This document shows, piece by piece, positions 24,252 to 38,169 of a stretch of 64,000 nt of DNA. This stretch comes from Gymnothorax reevesii (Eukaryota > Chordata > Actinopteri > Anguilliformes > Muraenidae). Location: the NCBI GenBank assembly GCA_029721435.1, contig CM056592.1:32685611-32749610 (forward strand). The letters are read 5' to 3'. Each line of letters begins with the position of its first letter. The first letter of the stretch is position 1. Made by a program: the position numbers and the translations under genes. The notes beneath the pieces were generated by a model that saw only the letters and a program-made list of their open reading frames with translations, made no database searches and had not been told where the DNA came from.

Positions 24252-25764
24252 TTAAGTAGTATGAACCAAATGTAGAGGATTGCCAGCCGTGCCCTGACAC
24301 ATGCAATAACAAACAGTTGATTCAGACGAAAATGCAAAACACCAATTCTATTGTTTTTCTTGCTCTCTCAACTAGACTCCAAAAGCAATAAATAAAATAC
24401 ATAAACCGCGTCACAGCATCATACATCCCTGAGCTCCAGCGAAATGAACGCATACCCACCAACACACTAAACTCCCAGGATCTTTTCACACTTCATATGT
24501 TTGGCAGGGTACTCAGTGTAATTGAGAACATGTGGGGAAATGAGCAAGCAAACTGAACAGGGCTCATCATGGCAACCGACAAAATATTCAGTCATAAATC
24601 CAACCAAACAATTTGACAAGCAAATTACATATTTGGCGTCTGCTAATGGCATCCATGCTCAAAAAGAAGTATCTGATTTTCCTTAAAAAAATAAATAAAT
24701 AAATAATTTAAGTAAAATAATGGTTTGGAATAACATACCCATTTAGAAAGAAACAAACACGGACTAAAAGCCACACAATATTCACTGATACCACAGGTTT
24801 TTTTTTTTTAAAACCTCAAGTCAGATCCATGCGTATTAAGGCAGTAACAGAATTTACCATTTTGGCAAAAAATATTGTACAGACCGCATACATACATAGC
24901 CCTCCCAAATTTAGGGGCTCAGATGTAATCCAAAAAACTAACATCATCATAAATTAAATCATAGTATTTCATACTAAGTTGCAAACCTTTGTAATCAATG
25001 ACTGTCTAAAACTCGGAACCACAGATGCTGGATCTCTTCCCAGGAAATGCGCTCCCAGGCCTTCGCTGACTGCTGCAGTCTTAGGTTCCTGCTTGTTCTT
25101 TAAGAGTTTTAATTCCGTAGTCACATCATCAATAAATATACAGAAACCAATTCCACTGGCAGCTCTCCTGTAATCTAGCGAGTCTATCAGTGGCAAGGGT
25201 CTCTCAATTCAACTAAAACTTTTAGGTTCTAGACTTCCAGATCCTAACAGAAAAAAGTAATAGAAGCTTGATTTTGACAGTTCAAATAACACTAGTAATA
25301 GCTAGTGCTTTAAGATTTTCGCCACTTTCAATTACTGCAAAAGGGGGGCAAACTCAGTCCTACCCGAAGTGAAATATGTACAAGGTTTTTCCAGATCACA
25401 GGAGAGCTGTGCACACCCACACATGATCGCAATCCACAGATTATATCAATATATTTAGGATCATGGCCAGTTCCTTCCCTTCTGCATACTTCTCTCTTCC
25501 CGTCATTCTAGAAATAAATCAATCTTTGACAATTCAGTCCAAGAGATGCTGATCCAAACTGTCCTGTCCAAACTAGCAAAGTTTCTGGTCACAAGGCTGA
25601 GCAATGGTTTACAGGTGCTGCAGAACCAATCACCGTGTCTCCAGAACTACAGGATCGCCCTTTCCTGTGCCACGACATTCAGCAAAGTTGCTCTGATCCC
25701 AATTAAGAGTTTGACTTCAAGCATTTGGAAAAAGTGATAGAGACATAAAACTCTCTGAGGTTCC
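24252..25764. other. Non-coding stretch
   Basis: No gene or clear repeat is visible apart from an AAAT run near 24690-24710. Confidence 0.5.
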
Positions 25765-26400
25765 CCCTCTATGTTCCCGGAATGTTGACAGCAGATTTGA
25801 TAGGATTCCCATTAAAACTACTTCAGTAATTGCCTGTATAAATATGAAAAGTTTGGCCTGGTGGTGGTACCACAGTGAGTGACGGTCGTAGGGTCATCAA
25901 CATCGCCTCAAAGCAATCACAGAAGGATTCTCATGATTCCCGTAATAACTTTCCGAATGATCGCATTTGTACGAGCTAAATTTGGCTGAGTGGTGGAAAC
26001 ATTACAGAGTCACCACAATCAATAACTGCCTCCTCTATGCAGCAGGATTGTTGAAAGCAGATTTGACGTGATTCCCACTAAAGCAGTTCAAGTAATCACG
26101 ACTTTTAAACATTTGAAGCGTAGCCTGGGAGTGGCGCGACGGTCAAGGCTAGGGGGTGACCAACAGTCCCTCTCTATGCACCAGAAACAAACGCGAAGTG
26201 TGACATGACTCCTATCAAACCTGTTTGAGCGATTGCATTTGGAGAACGTAAGGCTTGCTCTGATAGTGGCACCACAGGAAAGGGCCTTTAGGGCAACACA
26301 AAATGATAGGGTCCATCCTCTATGTATCAGGAACAACCACAAGAAGCTTCATACGGATCTCATAAAAACCGTTCCAAGTTATCACGCCAATACGTAGGTT
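25765..26400. repeat. Diverged tandem repeat of about 140-160 bp, four to five copies
   Basis: The phrases CCTCTATG (at about 25767, 26032, 26161 and 26318), GCAGATTTGA, GATTCCCA-TAAA, AGTAATCAC and TGGTGGTACCAC return in the same order, with many differences. The copies are old. I recall similar wording in other fish genomes but cannot name a family. Confidence 0.65.
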
Positions 26401-26643
26401 ATGCTGCGACGTCAAAGTTGAATCTACGTATAATATCTCAGAAAATTCCATTCTGGGGATACAGTAAAACAGAATCAAGGTCCAAATGTTTATGGGTCGA
26501 CTGTTTGTCACAACTGAGTTTTGTTATGCATTTAAATTATAAATTAATAAATAAAAATCTATCAGGCCACAGGAAAGCCAGGTAAATTTCCCAGAAATAA
26601 CACGGATGGAGAACTATGTGGCAGGATGTATGCCCAACATCAA

Positions 26644-26815
26644 GCCTTTGAGCGCCGAATACATTTTTAAGGAATTAAATATGTAGTTATCCTGAGCTGT
26701 TGAAAGCCTATCATGTGGCAACTTGTTTAAAAGAGCTTCCCTGCGGGAATTCTTTTAAACAAGTTGCCACAGGATAGGTTTTCAACAGCATTCGACTTTG
26801 ATATCTTTCAGCGCC
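26644..26815. mobile_element. Hairpin MITE, copy 1
   Basis: The core 26696-26789 is a 94-nt near-perfect hairpin: GCTGTTGAAAGCCTATCATG pairs with the inverse ending ...GATAGGTTTTCAACAGC. A second copy with a core of the same length lies at 32849-32942. Flanks of the two cores are also related (CCTTTGAGCG / CCCTTGAGCG to the left), so the element extends beyond the hairpin. Confidence 0.75.
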
Positions 26816-29800
26816 GTGGGCAACTAATGATGTGAGGGCGAATTAGAATGGTTTTACTATAGAATTATTATCATGAACATGGTCCACTTAAGTCTGCACG
26901 ACTCCCATTTCCCGTTTTTTTTTTTTGTAAGCGAAATTATAATGTATTTATTTAGATTCTGCTACCACATCAAAATTAATTAAAAAAAAAAATCTGTATT
27001 CTTGCAAGTCGTAAAGAGACTAATGTTATGAACCGACCAGCTTTATAATCTGAGAGTGCATCAGGAATGAAGCCACATCGAGCCAAGCGTAGGATCCAGT
27101 GGGAATCGCAGTCCTGCCAGCATCTAAAGCAGACTTAGCAGTGTGTCTCAGATTCTATTTCTGGGGCGTACAGTTTACTTGCTCCTGAAATCTATGCTAT
27201 TCCCAGAAGCTAAGCCATGCTTTGCTATTCCCAAATCTACTGCTTTTGCTTCGCTTCACAAACCTGTCGTGTCTTTCAATAGTCGGTACGCAGGTGTATC
27301 AGATGTCCGTAGTAGTGTTACGCATTAATGGAGGGAGCTTCTCATGAATCAAAACGCATTCAGACCAACATGACACCTTCGGTGTCGTCGTCATGCGAGA
27401 GGAGGCTTCACCCAACAGCTCAGGCACGAATCAAAGGCATATTATGGCACAGGAGCTATGGGACAGCTCATCTGCTACGCATCTTCACTCTTGCTTTGAG
27501 TCAGCAACGGCACTGGGGACCCGTCTTCTGAAGCTGGGTTGGGCCATGGAGAGGTTCCACCAGGCATTTTGGCAGCTTGCCATCAGAGATACTTTGGTCA
27601 TGTGCTAAGAGAACCCTCTACTGAAATGTATGCATTAACGGTACACGTTTGACCTTAAATCTGTCATTTCTAGAAACTTCTCTGTCGTCAGATGGAGCTG
27701 TGCCCTGTGGGAATGGGTCAATAAGGTCGCCAATGAGCCTTCTATACGGGACGAAACAGCAGCCACTGCTGCCACAGTGAGTTCTCAGACAACCCACCAT
27801 CTCAAGACCGTTCTTGACGCAGGATTGCGAGATATCATTCAATCGCTTCATTTTTTCTCAGAAGACAAGATGTGAACAGTACAGCCACAGATGTAGGAGG
27901 CAGAAAGACTGCTTAGAACATGTGCGTTACGACAAGAGACCACTTGAAATATCTTGGCTCATTTCGAACTGGTTCACATTTTTCCCTCATTTGTATAAGC
28001 AAACAGATCAAGAAAAAATATTGTCTGCGCTGGAAAATCCTTCAGTAACAGCGATGTGCTAGAATGACCTTAATCGTCTTCGCTACGAGCAGAACACTAA
28101 CATGCATCAAATTGCACATGCTGAAATAATTATCCAGAAAACAGTACTTTAAGGTGACCTGATGTTCTGCTTTAGACAATCCCATCTCTGGGACAAGCTC
28201 TATATCATTCCCATGTTTGTTGTCCCATAGTTTTCAGCTAACAGATGTGTCTACGATTACGAGTGCGTTTCCCAGGGCTGGCTAATATAATCCGAATGGA
28301 TTAAGTGGATACACCAGTTTTCTAAATCTTGTTAAGCAGAAACAGGCTCACAAGGCACTTTTAAAACAGTTCCCTTAGTATCACAGGTGTCTGATTTGCA
28401 CAATCACATTTACTACTACAGTGGCAATCAATATTAGCAAAGACATCAACTTAACTTTTAAAGTAACAGCATCGCTCCTCTTTAAACTCCAAGTTATCTG
28501 ACAAATTACTCACCAGCAAATCACGAATCGTCTAAATAAGTGCAGAGTCAGTTGAACAATAGGCTACATGAGCTCACACCAGATAAACAGGCCAATTCAC
28601 CTGAAACGGTTGTTGGCAAATGCTTGCCTTTCCATCACTGAGAAATGCTACATTTGATGGGGACTCTATGTTGGCGGAGAAAAGCTTGCACTGGGACCAG
28701 GCACACGAGCCTAGGGTCCATTTGGCGTGAAATAAGCATGCAGTTTTTGAATTTTGCGAGCATAAAGTATTCTTTTGGCCATATCACGTCACTCCACTAC
28801 TCAGCAGCCCCCTGCCTGTGGAATATGCGCAACAATCAAACTTCAGCATCTTCCTCTCTGGAGTTTTCAATGACCTGTCTACTCGTAACCAGCTTTCTCA
28901 TGCAATAGGCTGCAGTCAGTTGATTTACAGCTGCTGACTTATTTGGTCCTATACCTTGAAATAATAAAATCAAAGTCAGAATATCCACCGGTCAGGGCAT
29001 TTACCCTTTTGCTGATGTGCGATGCCGTACCAACTCATCACCTTCGACACTCCAACTCATGATATATCAGCGAGGTGAGCTGTCCTCTACTCTCAGGCTC
29101 CAGTTAAATGCGTCCCGATGCTTCTCCCTCTTCGAAGGCTAACAAGGTCTTGTCTTCTGGCCATGAAATGCATAATTAATTGGCCGACAGGGCGGTACAG
29201 CCTTTTCGTTGACGACCCTGAACATGACGAGACGTTCACCGCTTCGTTAACTCAAGAACGGCTCTTCTGAGGAAGCAGTTGCTAACAATGCACCGTCCCT
29301 CACGTCCTCAACTCGAAGTGTGACAAAAGATTTAAAGTAATGAAATTTAACTGGTAAATCATGCATTAAATTATGTAAACCCGCTTCTCTTCGTCAGCAC
29401 AACTGGATCGGTCAGTATAGCGGACACTGCTGCTATATGGAGCATTCTAAAGCAAAGACTGACAAGAACCTTGAGGGTGAAATTTGCTTAACTTCATGTT
29501 TATAAAAATTCACAGCATCCGCATTACATGGGGTCTAACTCACTCCGTCAGTCACAGCCCTCAAGTACTTAAACTGCCGCCTTTTCCAATTTCAAGCACT
29601 GCGTACTGCAACAGGTCATTTAGGTTTCGTCTGACCAAAAAGGCAGGAGGAGGCCTTCCTTTCATCAGATTTAAGAATTCCTATAAGAAGTGAGGAACAC
29701 CTGAAACCCCACAGATTCAACTCCTGACAAACCAGCGGTTCGCTGATATTCCTCAAACAAAAACTGCAGCACAGCAACAAACACAAACTCGTGTCTTCCG

Positions 29801-31129
29801 AACTAGACGCAGGACAAGATTTGCCGTGTGTTTTGCAAACCGAAAGTGAGGTTTACCACACGATGAAACCAAAGTTCTTTGGAACCGCTGATTTGTTTAA
29901 AGGGGCAAGAAAATGAGGCCACAGTCAAACTCCTCCATTGACAATGTTCTTACTGTTTCTCTAGAACATTCCACAGCAATGAAATTGTAGATTTCGCCAT
30001 TTTATATAGTGTATTCATGTTACTATGCTCAATACAGACACCTTCTCCTGGAAAATATGTTGAAAAATCTCAAACATTTGACATTTTTTTTAATGATTGG
30101 TTAAAAAACAAATCAGGAAGAAGGAATTCTTGGTTTCCATTCAGCTATTCTTATTTCCATCATGTGCTCCAACAGCTTTTAGGTCTGTATAAAATAGCTT
30201 TTTTGTAACCTTGGAGACGTATGCAATATGCAGTACAAATACGTATATATTTAAGCCCACATTACCTCAGCCAAATGTCAGGGGGCATTCCTGCCAACGT
30301 CTATTTACTTGCTATTTTATGAAGAAAAATTATGACTTTTGAGCATGTAATGGAAAAGATCACCTATGAACACTTATTACGCCACCTAGTTACGAAACCC
30401 ACTTAAGGGAATCTCTATCAGGTTAAATTAGCAATGAAACTATAAAACTGCTTAAGACCAGGTTTTGGAGAAATAAGCTAAGATGAGCACGCCCAAATAG
30501 ATATCATGGTCATTAGCTATTTTTATTGCAAAGTACATGGGTGGAAGAAAAAAGGTATCGCACTTCATCGAAACTAGGATATATAAACACGTTGCAAGTT
30601 AGTTTTCAGTCTTTTTGTCAGTCAGTCTGCTATTTGCTCAGGAAATTGGATTCCTTTCACATTAGCGATGATTCACTGAGCACTGAGCAACTATGCAACC
30701 ATGGAAGGGCAAATATCTTAGCACTGGCACATCTGGAGAGACAGTTGCTCAACAAACAACTTCTTTTTTTACATTCCTGCCCACTGAAAATAATGAAATT
30801 CGGGAACCAAGTTTTATCGAGTTTCAGTTCCTGGCAGTTTAAGAAAACCTTATCGCTGACGGGGAAAACCAATTCAGATGGTGTCCGTTTTTTACATGTC
30901 TGAGCCAAACCCAAACCCTCGCCTCTCCTGCATCTGTATCTCGTGTTGTACATCCAGCTTTGTAAGCAATGCCAGGCTCGCACGCGTATGCAGTGCCATC
31001 GCTCTGCTCGCCTTCTCCGCTCTCCCGGTGAAATGCTGGCCCTGTCTCCTGTCCACCTCCATTTCTCCCCTCCTTTAGTCTTCTCCTTACTCCTCTCTCC
31101 TCATTTCTCCAGGGCTAACCTCAGGCAGT
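26816..31129. other. Non-coding stretch
   Basis: Several open frames of 60-125 codons are present, but none shows a domain, a codon pattern or splice sites that would support a gene. No transposon ends were recognised. Confidence 0.5.
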
Positions 31130-32097
31130 TGGCTTCTCCTGTATGGAACCAGGTTCCGCCCAAGGTTCCTACCAGCAAGGAAGTTTTTCCAGCCTATTGT
31201 CGCAACTTACCGATTAAAGCGCTGAGGGTCAATCTCACTTGTGCGTAGCACAAAACGAGTGAAACTGAATTGAGTTCAGTGTCACCGTTCACAAGGTTGT
31301 CTTGCTGTGGTCAGTTCGTCCGACGCAAGATAAAATACAGAAATGTACTACTTCTCACCTGGAGCTCTAGCCCCAGTTTCTAAGAGAATTCACAACTTTT
31401 CACATCAGAATTCACATCAGACCCCGGCAGCTCATCCAGAACGCTGCCTCTCGCCTGGTTCACAACCCCCCCTCCACACTCTCATGTCACCCCCCCTGCT
31501 GACGAACCTTCACTGGCTGCCTATCGCGGCTCGCATCAAGTTTAAGACATTGATGCTGGCTTATCAGGCAGTCAAAGGAACGGCTCCAGCATACATCCAG
31601 AAACTGGTCAGACCAAACACGCCAACTAGAACACTCCCCCTCTGCCACTTCGGGTCGCTTGGCTCCACCTCCTCTCCGCTCCTGCTCATCCCGCTCTAGA
31701 CTGCTGTCTGTCCTGGTTCCTCATCGGTTAAATGATCTTCCCGTCAAGGTCAGAACATCAGAGTCCTTGAGCACCTTCAGACGCAGCCTGAAAAGCCCCC
31801 TCTACAGGCTCCAGCATTCCCCTACTCCGCTGCCCTCAGTTTGACCCTACTGACGTCACGTCCACAATGCTTGATTGCTGTTGTTTAGTTCTTTTGTAAA
31901 CTTTACTGGTTTCTTTCTGTTGGCTACTGCTTGCTCAATTTATTATTTTTTTAACTAATTGCACTTGATCTATTAGCACTTTAACTTGTCTCCTTGGAGC
32001 TCAGCACTTTTTGTACCAAATTTTTGCATTTTTTACGTTGTTTTGGATAAGAGCGTCAGCTAAGTACCTGTGATGTAATGTAATGTAATGTAACTTT
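31130..32097 (+). mobile_element. 5'-truncated L2-like LINE, decayed
   Basis: Broken frames code the C-terminal part of a LINE reverse transcriptase: PPLLTNLHWLPIAARIKFKT, LMLAYQAVKGTAPAYIQKLV, then VPHRLNDLPVKVRTSESLST in another frame. The 3' end is a TGTAA repeat (about 32070-32095), the usual tail of fish L2-type LINEs. The start at 31130 (AACCAGGTTCCGCCCAAGGT) is approximate and may belong to a related repeat. At least one frameshift separates the fragments. Confidence 0.75.
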
Positions 32098-32794
32098 TAA
32101 TGTAACTAGATCTCTCAAGACACAACCTTGTACTGGGGACCCTAACATGATCCTCAAAGTGCCGAAAAAAATCCGAAAAACGAGTATCCTTCCAAATTCA
32201 ATGTAAGGCTGATCACAACCAATCAAAAAACATACAATTATTTCACTTAAAACGGCTTTATACCGAAGCATTCCAACAGCGCATGTCAATTTAGTCTCGA
32301 AATCATCATATATCAGTCCCAACCTTCGCAATCCTGGCATTAATGTTGAAAAATATCAGTTAAATGTGGGCGCTTTCAATTACCCCAGGATGAGAGACGA
32401 TGTCCTCACAATGTAACTGATGGCAGTCTTTGGTTTAGCGAAAATTATTCCTGGACAGTTCCCATGAGTGGGGCATTTCCCTAACAGAGAAAATACTGTA
32501 ATACAGGCGATCTAGAGCCAGAAATTATCCTAGTATTTTTCTCCCAAGTTCATAGTGTGTTAAAATCTTGGAAACTCTGAGGATTGTTATGATTAACACA
32601 CAAAGTTCACAAAACGGTGGTAACGCTGTGAAATATAGCAGATGTCCCCATATTTTTGTCCAATAAAATCAAAAACCCCCCACTACCCTGGCACTCCAAT
32701 TCAATTTACTGCAAGTTCATTTAGTTTCAATATGCTAAAACATATAATTTATCACAGAAATTTAAGATATTCTTCACAATTATCCGTATCTTTA

Positions 32795-32990
32795 TAGCCC
32801 TTGAGCGATTAAATAAATCTTGAAAAAATATGAATTTAATTATCTTGAGCTGTTGAAAACCTATCATGTGATGACTTGTTTGAAAGAGCTCCCCTATGGG
32901 AGCTCTTTTAAACAAGTTGCCACATGATAGGTTTTCAACAGCTTTGATTTTTATCTTACACCATTGACCAACAATGACTGCATTTAGCGC
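32795..32990. mobile_element. Hairpin MITE, copy 2
   Basis: The core 32849-32942 is a 94-nt hairpin, GCTGTTGAAAACCTATCATG pairing with its inverse, and a loop centre CCCCTATGGG. The right end CGCTCTAAGG is followed by TTAA; the left end reads CCCTTGAGCG. It is the second copy of the element at 26644-26815 and keeps the better right terminus. Confidence 0.75.
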
Positions 32991-34419
32991 TCTAAGGTTA
33001 ATGATCTTGTTCCATGACTTGAACCGACAGAGCAAACATAAAATTCCAGAGCAAACTGCAATCTGCCTGCACCGCCAACGAACCAAACATGAACAGGCAA
33101 ATATGCTGTACAGCGGGCAGTGTCTGATCATTGGCATTTCTCACCACCAGGCCTAGAAAAACTTCAAGAGAAACACTGAAGTGAATTGAGCTCTGAATCA
33201 GAAAACTGCAAAAATTATTTTGACATTTAAGATGGAGTGTGAATACTAACATCGCTTCTTCTTGATGTCTTGCAGGAGGTTTCATCATTTGCATGTTGGT
33301 GTCAAGACTGCACGTGGTAGTATTTTCCTCTGTTGTGTAAATGTGTTATAAAAAACTGAGAGGGAGGTTGACAGCTGTTGACAATAAATGTAAATCTGGA
33401 ATAAAATCCTAAAGCAACAGCATTATGTGACAGCTCCATCAAACTGTGGAACCCCTTGGCTTTTCCAGTTAAGGCAACAGCCTAAATTTGAAGCAGGCAG
33501 GTATTGCAGCTGTGCTTAATCCCGGAGCAGACTCTCAAGCGCATTTAAAGGATAAAGCAACACATACTGGAAGTATTATTCACAGCAAACATTAAAATGA
33601 TTGTGTATCTGTTTCATTGCGGCGGGTAGTTTTTAAACATTACCTTCAATCGGCAGTCATTCGAATCTCTGCAATAAGTCTAAATTGAGCAATTAATTGC
33701 CTTAACGTCCCCTGAAGCAAGCATATCCCGTTCTTACCTATTTTTGTGATGAGGTTCTCACTACAGGGATAAACGGTTCAACTCAGTAAATATCTTACGT
33801 CAATGAAACACTCAAAGGTCTTCAATATTTCAAACTTCCTCAGATACAAATCCAAAATTAAGTTTACCACAAATTCAATATTTGTCATCTTAAAGACCGA
33901 CTAACGTATACAGACTGTATAATAAATGTTGTTCTACGAGATCTGGAACCCACCGATGTCCACTGCACGTGTATCAATAGAAATTGGTGGAAAATGTCGT
34001 GTCATCGTGTCGTCCCGTTTCATTGAATCCCGTTGATCCACGGACAAAATAGACTTTTGATGAGTCAATTAAGTCTAGACAACAAGTTTAGTTTGCATTT
34101 AATATGAGAGGGCCACGTTAGAAAGGAGATATACTGACAACATGGACGCAGTGTTGTCACAACATCAGGCTAAAACCCCATTCACAACCCTTTCGTGCTC
34201 CCACTACGAGCAACAGCCCCCTCCCTCCCAGATACTGTTTTTTATTTAAAATGTAACACTAACGTAGACAATTCAATCATATATGAGATCGACAGACTTC
34301 TCAATAATCTTCAAGATGGGGGCTATTGCCAACCTTTAATGTCATTGCCGCGGAAAGTCTTTACCGTTATATTTATACTTACGCACCAGAACCTCAGTTG
34401 AGTTTTTACACCGTCTTAC
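32991..34419. other. Non-coding stretch, start of gas7 intron 1
   Basis: This lies directly downstream of the gas7 SH3 exon. No second exon (WW domain motif) was seen here. Confidence 0.5.
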
Positions 34420-34599
34420 CTCCAAAACCTGAACGTAACTTGCAGGAAACCATCCTCTTACTCCATCCTTCTCTCCTTCCCACCAACCGCCAGCTGATGC
34501 TTGTGTTAGTTTAATTATTTCCCCAGCTTCAAATCTCAATCCTTGTTGATGCTGATCGCCACTAAAGGCGTACAAACTTTTGCAGTAAGCTCCTGCCAT
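34420..34599 (-). CDS. gas7: GAS7 first coding exon (SH3 domain), partial gene
   Basis: Growth arrest-specific 7 is an F-BAR adaptor that binds membrane and actin and shapes cell outgrowth. This exon codes 60 residues from ATG at 34599 to VQVLE and ends in the clean donor GAG|GTAAGA in phase 0. The SH3 signatures are visible: ALYDY-like SLYAFSG at residues 8-14, LRFEAGEIIKL at 21-31, GGWWEGEKDG at 37-46 and the terminal GWFPASYVQ at 49-57. Human GAS7 isoform c starts the same way, and its first exon also ends after the LE of this stretch. The WW and F-BAR exons are not recognisable between here and position 1, so they are probably left of the window. Whether this is gas7a or gas7b cannot be told from one exon. 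Confidence 0.9.
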
Positions 34600-34870
34600 A
34601 GTAAAATCGGGTGCATGTATGGGCTATAGGAACCAGAATTCTCGCCACTTCGCCTTCTTCGTTTGGAAAGCAACAGTCGCCGATTTTATCTCTTGACCGT
34701 GGATATTCACTTGTTTCGTAATATATAAGTTCCACCAGTAGGTCTGAGCAGCAGGCAAAACCAGCCGAGATTCTCCAAATTCTCGCAATTCCCAGACTTT
34801 CCACTCCGCACTACTGCCAACCGACCGCCCTCGCCGCTGCGCTGTTGCGCTCTTCACGCTGGGGAAGGAA
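34600..34870 (-). promoter_or_regulatory. gas7: gas7 5' leader and probable promoter region
   Basis: The 270 bases upstream of the gas7 start are richer in CG dinucleotides than their surroundings (for example CCGACCGCCCTCGCCGCTGC near 34820) and have no TATA box. This fits a CpG-type promoter or leader. The transcription start is not visible from sequence. Confidence 0.35.
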
Positions 34871-36574
34871 GGAAGAGATCCTTCGTCATTCAGGGGCTGT
34901 GTTTTAGCCTATGAACATCATGAGGTGGTGTTTCTGCTGTTGCTCATACAGAAAACATTTTTTTTCTTCATCACAGCCTTTTTGTTCAACTTTTATCAGA
35001 ATCGTTAATCTATTAAGTATTTCACCGTACCCGAATTAAACAATCGTTTTGATGCTATTCTCTCAAATCTCATTTGAATCAATTCGGGATATGTCATTTT
35101 ACGTTTCAAATATGAATGTTTATCTTACATTTCAGGGAGAATTAGCTCGTTGGTTTAACTTAATTTAATTAACTTAATCAGTTAAGTTTGGCTACTGTTG
35201 CTTGACTGCGAATAAATTAACCATCGACATCAAATTCTGCAGATGTGATAGCACTGACAAAGAAAGGAGCGCTATAATCAAGCCGCACAAATTTCATTGT
35301 AATTTATGGTTAAAATAAAAAAAGAGATCGAACTGATCTTAAATGAGAGAATTTCAGATTCAAAGTGGCCTGCGGGTCCACCTCTGGGCATCAATTTTTT
35401 TCAGTGATGACAATCTATGACCATGTCCTCAAAAGTTAATCAGGTGGGGAAAGGTCCATTGGTCATGGTGCGTAATTGACATTTCAAGTTCATCTGTAAT
35501 TATATTTTTTATTTTGTCCGAGGTTATGAACGAAAGAGATCAAACTTGATGACGTCATTAATGCCTAAACATCAAATTAATATTTTAGGAGCTTATACAC
35601 CTGCTGTAATCATGAGTCATCACAAATATGTACTTCAGCTGGAAAATCGCCTTATTGCAGACCAACCAGTCGGCACTTGATTCTTTAAGAATGGATCGCT
35701 TGTGCTCATTTTGTCCATTTCTGTGTTTTAACAATGACTAACGTGTATTTAAAAACAATCTCCCATGCAACTATGCCAGCCATTTAGATAATAGCTCCCT
35801 CTAGTGGTTAAATACGTGGACATGCAGTTTAGGCACAAAGGAAAAGTCCAGACATTTTTTTCCAGGATAAGTCTACAGGAGGTTTCATATACTGTAAGCA
35901 GTGGCGGAGCTAGAAATGGGAATTGGTGCGGTACAGACACGTCCCCTTAGGGCGACAGTTAGTCCTGGCAAGTTCTCAAAAATTTTCCTTTATTGAAGCG
36001 TTTTCCAATTATAGTAATTGGCAACTGAAGACACGGTTTCTCTCCGGATGCGATCTAACAGCAATGAAATCATGAGGTAAATTCACTAGAACTGAGACTT
36101 GGGGTGGACAAAACATCTGTTTTAAACAATCATTAGTCCTGACCTGTTCTCAGTCATTTTCATGATTAACAAAAGGTTCACTCCGAGAGGCTCCACACTT
36201 AACAGGTGTAGCTTTTTCTCCCCGATTAGGTAAGACGACAATCATTCTTCTGGACGAGTCTGCTTATTTTAAATCACCACTCCAATTCCCTTTTCTGTAA
36301 GTATGTTAACTTCTAGTTAGGCAACATTAAAGTGCTATGTAAACTATTGCACTATAATCTGATAAAAGTTACTGAAAAAAATGATTGAATTATAAAATAA
36401 TAAGTTGCAAGCTTTAAAAGACAACTGATTCATGATTGACTGAAAGCATTCGCAGTGAGTTGATATCTGTATACTTAAGATCAAATTTTACAGTTACACT
36501 CCTAACACTGTTTACCACAGTTTATTTTCAAAGAAACAGTTTGGCGTTTTGTGTAGGCTTGTGTGTGTGTGTGC

Positions 36575-36626
<52 letters not shown>

Positions 36627-38169
36627 GTGCGCGTGCGTGCGTGTGTGCGTGTGTGTGCCCGCGTGTGTGTGTGTGTGCATGTGTGTGTTTGTGTGTGAGT
36701 AAAACAAGCATGAAAGATTATTTCTTCACAAACTTCTTACACCACCTCAGATATTCGACATAGCAGACGAGCAGGATTTAAACACACAGCCTCTTTTTTG
36801 CTTGGCAACAAGTATTATCATGATGCCCAGTAAGAGAGAATCATACTATTGAATGGTTTCTTAAGTTGCGTGATTTTTTTTTTCTCTGCATTCTGTGTTA
36901 TATAGAAAAGTCTCTAGAGATGCGGTGTCAACACTAGGCTATGTTGTCCACTCTGATACAAAAGACTTATTTATCTAGAAAGGTAACTCCAGAGTGCTGA
37001 TTGACAAGGGTAGTTTGGTAGAAATGCCGGAGAAAAAAAACAACTGTACTTGGATGGAGAGAGGGAAAGTAGCCCTGGAGTGGTCTTGGAAGAACCCAAG
37101 AGCAGTATGCATTCAAACTTCATCTCTCCAGATGGAAGTCAATATCCCAAACACCACTGGGGGCTCACGCCTGCAACTGAGCAATTTCAAAACAAGTCAC
37201 AGGCACTGGCTACTACTGAACTGCCTTTCTGCAGTAAAAGAGCAAATGTGAAAAGGAAATGCAAAGTTAGGAAAACTGTCTTATGTTTGTACTTAAGGAA
37301 AAATGTAAAGAAAATGCGGTAAATAAAACTATAGGGAGAAAAAAGTTCATTTAAATAATAGTTGCCTATATAATAGTTAAATAACAGTTGTTTCCAGTAA
37401 TTTTATCAGCATCAGATTAACATGAACTGAGAAATGTAGAACACTTTCACATTCCTAATTTCTTATCTGTTTGTGTTTGTCAAAATTTTCATGCTGATTG
37501 TCGCCCAGTCTGGGTTGGTATTTTCTAGACGTAGCCATTTCAGCGAGCTTCACATGTCTGCATCTATTGCTCCATCAGTGGTAACAGATGAAGCATATAA
37601 GTAAATGCGCTGCCATATATCATACATATTCTCGGAAGGTGGAGAAAGATGAATCACATCTGGCCCAAAGAGAGAGTGTTTCTCTGTGGCATGTGAGACT
37701 GCAATCGCTATAAATAGAGTGACTTCTAAATAGGAAACACATTAGTCATGTGCTTATCAAGATTCTTTCACAGATTAGTCTACTCCGTATTAATCCCACA
37801 CAGAGAAGTGTGGTACGGAGCAAAGACATTTGTCCTTGAGATTGAAAAATGCTGTCGCGTGACAATATGCACTCTTGCCTTCATTGTAGTTATGAGCATA
37901 TGATAATGAATAGTAAAACACATTGCAGCAAGAGAAGGACATATTCATTCCTCAAGTTTGATGGTCACTCTCCCATTCTAGCGCGTACCTAATGTGAGAC
38001 GCAATACGATAAAGACTTCAAATCTAATTCTGTTTTGATTTCTAACAAGGAATTGCTGTTATTACATTGCATGGAAAAAAGATTTTATGGCTGTTAATTA
38101 CATAGATTTAAAACAAGCCTCCAATGATCAAAAATAATATTTCACAATACAAAAATCAACCAGACCTGA
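34871..38169. other. Intergenic stretch between gas7 and the myosin gene
   Basis: No exon or recognised transposon is visible apart from the GT microsatellite near 36.6 kb. Confidence 0.5.
36559..36698. repeat. GT microsatellite, impure
   Basis: About 140 bases of GT with interspersed CGT and CCT. The long open frames read through it in both directions are artefacts of the repeat. Confidence 0.95.

Noticed and set aside
30526..30983. 125-codon and 108-codon overlapping open frames on opposite strands
   Set aside because: No homology signal or motif; overlap on both strands suggests chance.
36436..36763. Cys/Val-rich and His/Thr-rich open frames
   Set aside because: Products of the GT microsatellite read in different frames.
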